A stretch of 64,000 nucleotides of DNA, from positions 1,612,001 through 1,676,000 of the forward strand of contig NZ_CP094528.1 of assembly GCF_022811705.1 (NCBI RefSeq), read 5' to 3'. Position 1 is the stretch's first letter. Every line of letters starts with the position of its first letter. Below the pieces are notes generated by a model. It worked only from the letters and a program-made list of their open reading frames with translations. It was not told the origin of the DNA and did no database searches. This document shows, one piece after another, positions 60,845-64,000 of the stretch. The stretch comes from Agromyces larvae (GTDB taxonomy: Bacteria; Actinomycetota; Actinomycetes; Actinomycetales; Microbacteriaceae). Position numbers and translations under genes: made by a program.

Positions 60845-62665
60845 TCAGAACTCGGCGCGGGTGCACGCCTCGCCGACCGGTTCGCCCGCGAAGCGGGCGG
60901 CGGTCCACTCGAACAGCTGCGGCACGAGCGGGGAGTCCGCCTCGACCAGCGGCACGTGGCCGCGGTCGGCGTAGACGCGGAAGTCGACGCTCGCTCCGGC
61001 CGCGCACAGCGCGTCGAGGATCGGCTCCTGCGCGTCGGCGACGATGAGCCCGTCGGCACCGCCCTGGCCGAACAGGACGGGCGCCGAGATCGTCGCGGGC
61101 GGGATGTTCTCGGCGAGCCGCGCCCCGAACGCACCGGTCGTCGGGTCTTCGGCGAGGAGTTCGGGATCCTCCGCGAGCCCGAGCAGGGTGAGCACCGACG
61201 CCGCGGTGCCCGGCTCCGACAGGCATCGGCTCGCGAGGCGCCGCACCGTGACCTCGGCGCCGGGGCGCACGTACTCGCGGGTCGTCACGTCGTCGTAGAT
61301 CGCGGCGTACGCGAACACCGCGAATGCGCCGAAGATGCTGCCGCCCGTCACGTCGGGCAGATGATCGACGAGCGCAGGCAGGTTCGCAGCGGGCGCCAGT
61401 GCGGCGACGCCGTCGAGCTCGACCTCGGGTGCGTACTCGGCCGCGAGCGCGCCCGTCCAGAGCGCGGCACCCCCGCCCTGCGAGTGCCCCCAGACGACGG
61501 TGCGCTCGCCCAGGCGGGCGCCGTCGAGTTCGGCGGCGGCGCGCCGGGCGTCGAGCACGGCGGTGGCGCTCGGCGGGCCGATCAGATACGGATGCTGCGT
61601 CGGCGTGCCGAGGCCCAGGTAGTCGGTCGCGACGAACGCCCACCCCTGCTCGACGATCTGCGGCAGCACGAACATCGCCCCCGACTCGAACGGCTCGGCC
61701 AGCAGCGACGGCGCGCACTGCTGGGCGACGCCCGTCGTGCCGTGCGCCCAGTCGACGACCGGCCAGTCGCCCGCACCCTCGGCGGGAACGACCACGAGCC
61801 CGCTGGCCACGGCGGCCTCGCCCGAGAGATCGGTCGTCGTGTAGAGGATGCGCCAGGCGAGCGCGCCGTCGGGGACCTGTCGCGTGAACGGTTCGGCGCG
61901 GATGAGCCGGCCGGGCTCGTCGGGGACGTCGCGCGGCGCCGCGTAGAACTCGTCGACGACGGGCGACCCGCCGCGCAGCGACGCGCTCACCGCCCCGGCT
62001 CCGACCGCGACGACCAACGCGAGCACGGCGGCGATCGTGCGAGCCCATCGGGCGAACATCGGCGGCGGAGCATCCGTCGGCGGCGGAGCATCCGCGGTGC
62101 TCGCTCGCGCCGTCCCGCGCACCGCGTGCCAGACCTCGAGCAGACCGACCACGATGAGCCGCGCGCCGAAGACGACCGCGACGATGATGAGCGTGATGTC
62201 GGCCCAGAGCAGGGCGAGCAGGCCGAACACGACGCCGGCCGTGCCGAGCAGGGCCGCCGCCACGCGGGCATCGGCCGTGCGGCTCGCGCGGAACGCCGAG
62301 ACCACCGACAGCACGCCGTTCACGATGAGTCCGATGCCCACGACCCACGCCAGCGCGCGGACCGTGAGACCCGGCCATGCGAGCACCCCGACGCCGAGCG
62401 CGATCCAGACGACCGCCATGAGGAGGCGCCACCGCGGCGTGCGCTCGCTGCTCTGCTCGGCCCGGTCGCGCTCACCGCCGCCCGCGGCTTCGAGGATGCC
62501 GGTGAGGATCAGTCCGGCGCCGATGAGGATCGCGAGCACCCCGAGCGCGGTCGTCGGTCGCACGACGATGACGGCGCCCAGCACGACCGCCGCGAGCCCC
62601 ACGACGGCGCGCACCCAGCGCGGCAGGGATCGGAACCACGCGCGGATCCGTCGCCCCACCGCCAT
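60845..62665 (-). CDS. DUF308 membrane domain fused to a secretory-lipase-type hydrolase
   Basis: 606 aa from ATG at 62665, behind GGGGGAG. Residues about 1-170 hold paired helices (VRAVVGLAAVVLGAVIVV, TRVALAWVVGIGLIVNGVLS) of the HdeD/DUF308 type. After a short linker and another helix at about 200-220, residues about 230-606 form an alpha/beta hydrolase of the secretory lipase (LIP) family. The nucleophile serine is in VVWGHSQGGGAALW; an aspartate lies in GGADGLIVAD and a histidine in DRGHVPLVEA. It probably acts outside the membrane on esters. The combination is unusual. Its 3' end is 16 bp from the opposing membrane-protein gene. Confidence 0.82.
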   Translation of the reverse strand: MAVGRRIRAWFRSLPRWVRAVVGLAAVVLGAVIVVRPTTALGVLAILIGAGLILTGILEAAGGGERDRAEQSSERTPRWRLLMAVVWIALGVGVLAWPGLTVRALAWVVGIGLIVNGVLSVVSAFRASRTADARVAAALLGTAGVVFGLLALLWADITLIIVAVVFGARLIVVGLLEVWHAVRGTARASTADAPPPTDAPPPMFARWARTIAAVLALVVAVGAGAVSASLRGGSPVVDEFYAAPRDVPDEPGRLIRAEPFTRQVPDGALAWRILYTTTDLSGEAAVASGLVVVPAEGAGDWPVVDWAHGTTGVAQQCAPSLLAEPFESGAMFVLPQIVEQGWAFVATDYLGLGTPTQHPYLIGPPSATAVLDARRAAAELDGARLGERTVVWGHSQGGGAALWTGALAAEYAPEVELDGVAALAPAANLPALVDHLPDVTGGSIFGAFAVFAYAAIYDDVTTREYVRPGAEVTVRRLASRCLSEPGTAASVLTLLGLAEDPELLAEDPTTGAFGARLAENIPPATISAPVLFGQGGADGLIVADAQEPILDALCAAGASVDFRVYADRGHVPLVEADSPLVPQLFEWTAARFAGEPVGEACTRAEF

Positions 62666-62751
62666 GCGCTCCCCCGTCGCCGCCGAACGATCCGATGCTA
62701 GTGCGCGCCGCATGCCGGGCGTCGGCGACGGGCGGCACGGCGCGGATCGGC

Positions 62752-63429
62752 TCAGGTCAGCAGCAGGTCGGCGACGAGGTGCGGCGCCTCCCGCATCGCG
62801 TCGTGGCCGGTGGGCAGGTCGTGGACCTGCCAGCCCGGATCCGCTCGGAGCCGGTCGCGGAGTCCGGTGAACGGCGTGCCGTCCGGCCATCCGGTGCAGA
62901 AGACGAACTCGCGCCGGGGCACTCGATCGATCGCACCGGTGAGCCGGATCGACTGCACGAGGGACGCCAGCGGGTGGGGCCGGCGGCGGGGGTCGCCGAC
63001 CCGCCCCGCACGAACCGGCGGGCGGACCGCGAAACCCGTGTCGGCCGCGCCGTCGACGAACGACCGCCGGTAGGCCTCCGTCGTCGACGACCAGCACGAG
63101 TCGCCGTGCTGCGGCACGTACGCGTCGAGATAGACCAGGCGTGAGATGCGATCGCCTGCGCGGTCGGCCGCGGCGGAGACCACCATGCCGCCGTAGCTGT
63201 GGCCGACGAGGGTCGCGTCGGCGATCTCGGCGCGGTCGAGCAGGCGCAGCACGTCCTCGGCGTGGGTGTCGAGGTTGGCGTTCGCCACGGTCGCGTCGTC
63301 GTCGCCCGGCCGCAGCCCCGTGAGGGTCAGGCCGTGGACGGCGTGCCCGGCGGCGTGCAGCAGCGAGGTCACGGCATCGAAAGCCCAGGCACCGTGCCAG
63401 GCGCCTGGCACGAGGACGAACGTCGACAT
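62752..63429 (-). CDS. Alpha/beta hydrolase
   Basis: 225 aa from ATG at 63429, behind GAAGGAGTTCCCC. STFVLVPGAWHGAWAFDAVTS opens the fold and VGHSYGGMVVSAAAD is the nucleophile elbow; the last histidine is in PTGHDAMREAPH. This resembles actinobacterial esterases of the HSL/EST type that act on small esters. The substrate is unknown. It is divergent from the AraC-type regulator and may be under its control. Confidence 0.88.
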   Translation of the reverse strand: MSTFVLVPGAWHGAWAFDAVTSLLHAAGHAVHGLTLTGLRPGDDDATVANANLDTHAEDVLRLLDRAEIADATLVGHSYGGMVVSAAADRAGDRISRLVYLDAYVPQHGDSCWSSTTEAYRRSFVDGAADTGFAVRPPVRAGRVGDPRRRPHPLASLVQSIRLTGAIDRVPRREFVFCTGWPDGTPFTGLRDRLRADPGWQVHDLPTGHDAMREAPHLVADLLLT

Positions 63430-63493
63430 GGGGAACTCCTTCACGAGATCGGATGCTTCAGACCACCATGTGCAGCGGACGGCGTGCCACCGG

Positions 63494-63499
63494 TACACT
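63494..63499 (+). promoter_or_regulatory. -10 box of the AraC-type regulator
   Basis: TACACT, eight bases before the ATG at 63508, again close to a leaderless layout. The 78-bp gap to the divergent hydrolase is short, so control is likely shared. Confidence 0.5.
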
Positions 63500-63507
63500 G
63501 CCTCGCG

Positions 63508-64000
63508 ATGCCGCTTCGCCGCCAGTCCTCGGATTCGGCCGCCGTCACGTCCTACGTGTGGGCGACCGGCGGTCGCCACCTCTGGGCCTCGGGCGGTTCC
63601 AGTTCACGGCAATCGCACGATCGCGGCCACCTGGTGTACGCGGCCAGCGGAGTCCTCACCGTGCACGTCGACCGCGGCACCTCCGTCGTTCCGTCCAACC
63701 GGATCGCGTGGACGCCCGCCGGAACCCCGCACCGGCATCGCGCGCACGGCGACACCGACATGCGCATCCTGTTCCTCCCGCCGTCCCTGGCGAGACGGAT
63801 CCCCGACCGACCGGCGGTGTTCCTCGCCACCGATCTCGCACGCGAGGTGTTCCGCGCCCTCACCGGGCCGCGCGACGACGTCGCGACCCCGGCCTACGGG
63901 CCGGCGGCCCGCATCCGGCTGCTGCGCGTGCTGGTCGACGAACTCAGCGAGGCCCACGAACAACCGCTGCACCTGCCGGAACCGCTGGACGATCGGTTGC
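63508..64000 (+). CDS. AraC-family transcriptional regulator, N-terminal part
   Basis: 164 codons are present; the gene continues past the right edge. The segment HDRGHLVYAASGVLTVHVD is a cupin-type AraC sensor domain, with APTP-like turn IAWTPAGTPHRHRAHG holding the usual His cluster. The AraC helix-turn-helix should follow off the window. The effector is unknown. The gene is divergent from the alpha/beta hydrolase, a likely target. Confidence 0.8.
   Translation, partial: MPLRRQSSDSAAVTSYVWATGGRHLWASGGSSSRQSHDRGHLVYAASGVLTVHVDRGTSVVPSNRIAWTPAGTPHRHRAHGDTDMRILFLPPSLARRIPDRPAVFLATDLAREVFRALTGPRDDVATPAYGPAARIRLLRVLVDELSEAHEQPLHLPEPLDDRL

Noticed and set aside
1..64000. tRNA and rRNA genes
   Set aside because: I looked for T-loop-like GGTTCGAATC strings with matching acceptor stems and for conserved rRNA blocks and found none. 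This was by eye and could miss a diverged tRNA.

Overview
The window is very GC-rich with strong G/C third positions, dense short-spaced operons and many TANNNT boxes 6-8 nt before a start codon (leaderless-type promoters). Together with actinobacterial gene neighbourhoods (dapE/dapD, fdxA-dapC, TatB/O-methyltransferase, NrtR-nadABC, TypA, DUF3117) this points to an actinobacterial chromosome, most likely Microbacteriaceae (Agromyces/Microbacterium-like; inference, no rRNA is present). I saw no rRNA, tRNA, CRISPR array, replication origin or intact IS.

Layout. 1-5.1 kb: partial phosphotransferase, general stress protein, then a plus-strand operon of an MgtE-N/CBS protein, a DUF1003 protein, Mrp and a lipoprotein. 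5.2-9.8 kb: PLP decarboxylase and GPH-type transporter, divergent from an aldehyde dehydrogenase. 9.8-13.7 kb: palindromic repeat array, TatB, O-methyltransferase, DUF3117 protein, PIG-V-like mannosyltransferase and DapE. 13.7-16.5 kb: a small accessory island between dapE and dapD with an HEPN/MNT toxin-antitoxin pair, an IS3-type remnant and decayed polymorphic-toxin cassettes (a colicin-E5-type RNase with immunity gene, and a deaminase-type toxin with a cut immunity gene). 16.5-25 kb: DapD, penicillin acylase-like enzyme, citrate synthase, DapC, ferredoxin, small envelope proteins, enoyl-CoA hydratase. 25-35 kb: M23 peptidase, TypA, a complete peptide ABC importer, CPBP protease.

35-40 kb is the glycine cleavage operon gcvT-gcvH-gcvP behind a glycine riboswitch; gcvP and gcvH carry in-frame copies of the palindromic repeat seen between genes at 9.8 kb. 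40-46 kb is the NAD de novo operon nrtR-nadA-nadB-nadC-cysteine desulfurase, where the 5' end of nadC is tandemly duplicated and leaves two mini-ORFs. 46-64 kb holds an MFS exporter, a VWA protein, a phosphoribosyltransferase, two Fpg/Nei glycosylases, a fused anthranilate-synthase-type enzyme behind a Trp-Trp leader peptide, an ECF sigma factor with a membrane partner, a TetR regulator with a perfect 30-bp operator, a DUF308-lipase fusion, and a partial AraC regulator.

Metabolically the window links lysine/diaminopimelate synthesis (dapC, dapD, dapE), one-carbon/glycine metabolism, NAD synthesis with its own Fe-S supply, tryptophan- or chorismate-derived synthesis, and peptide uptake. The least ordinary features are the palindromic repeat family invading gcv coding sequence, the toxin island, the nadC duplication, and a strong bias for the hexamer GCATCC/GGATGC.
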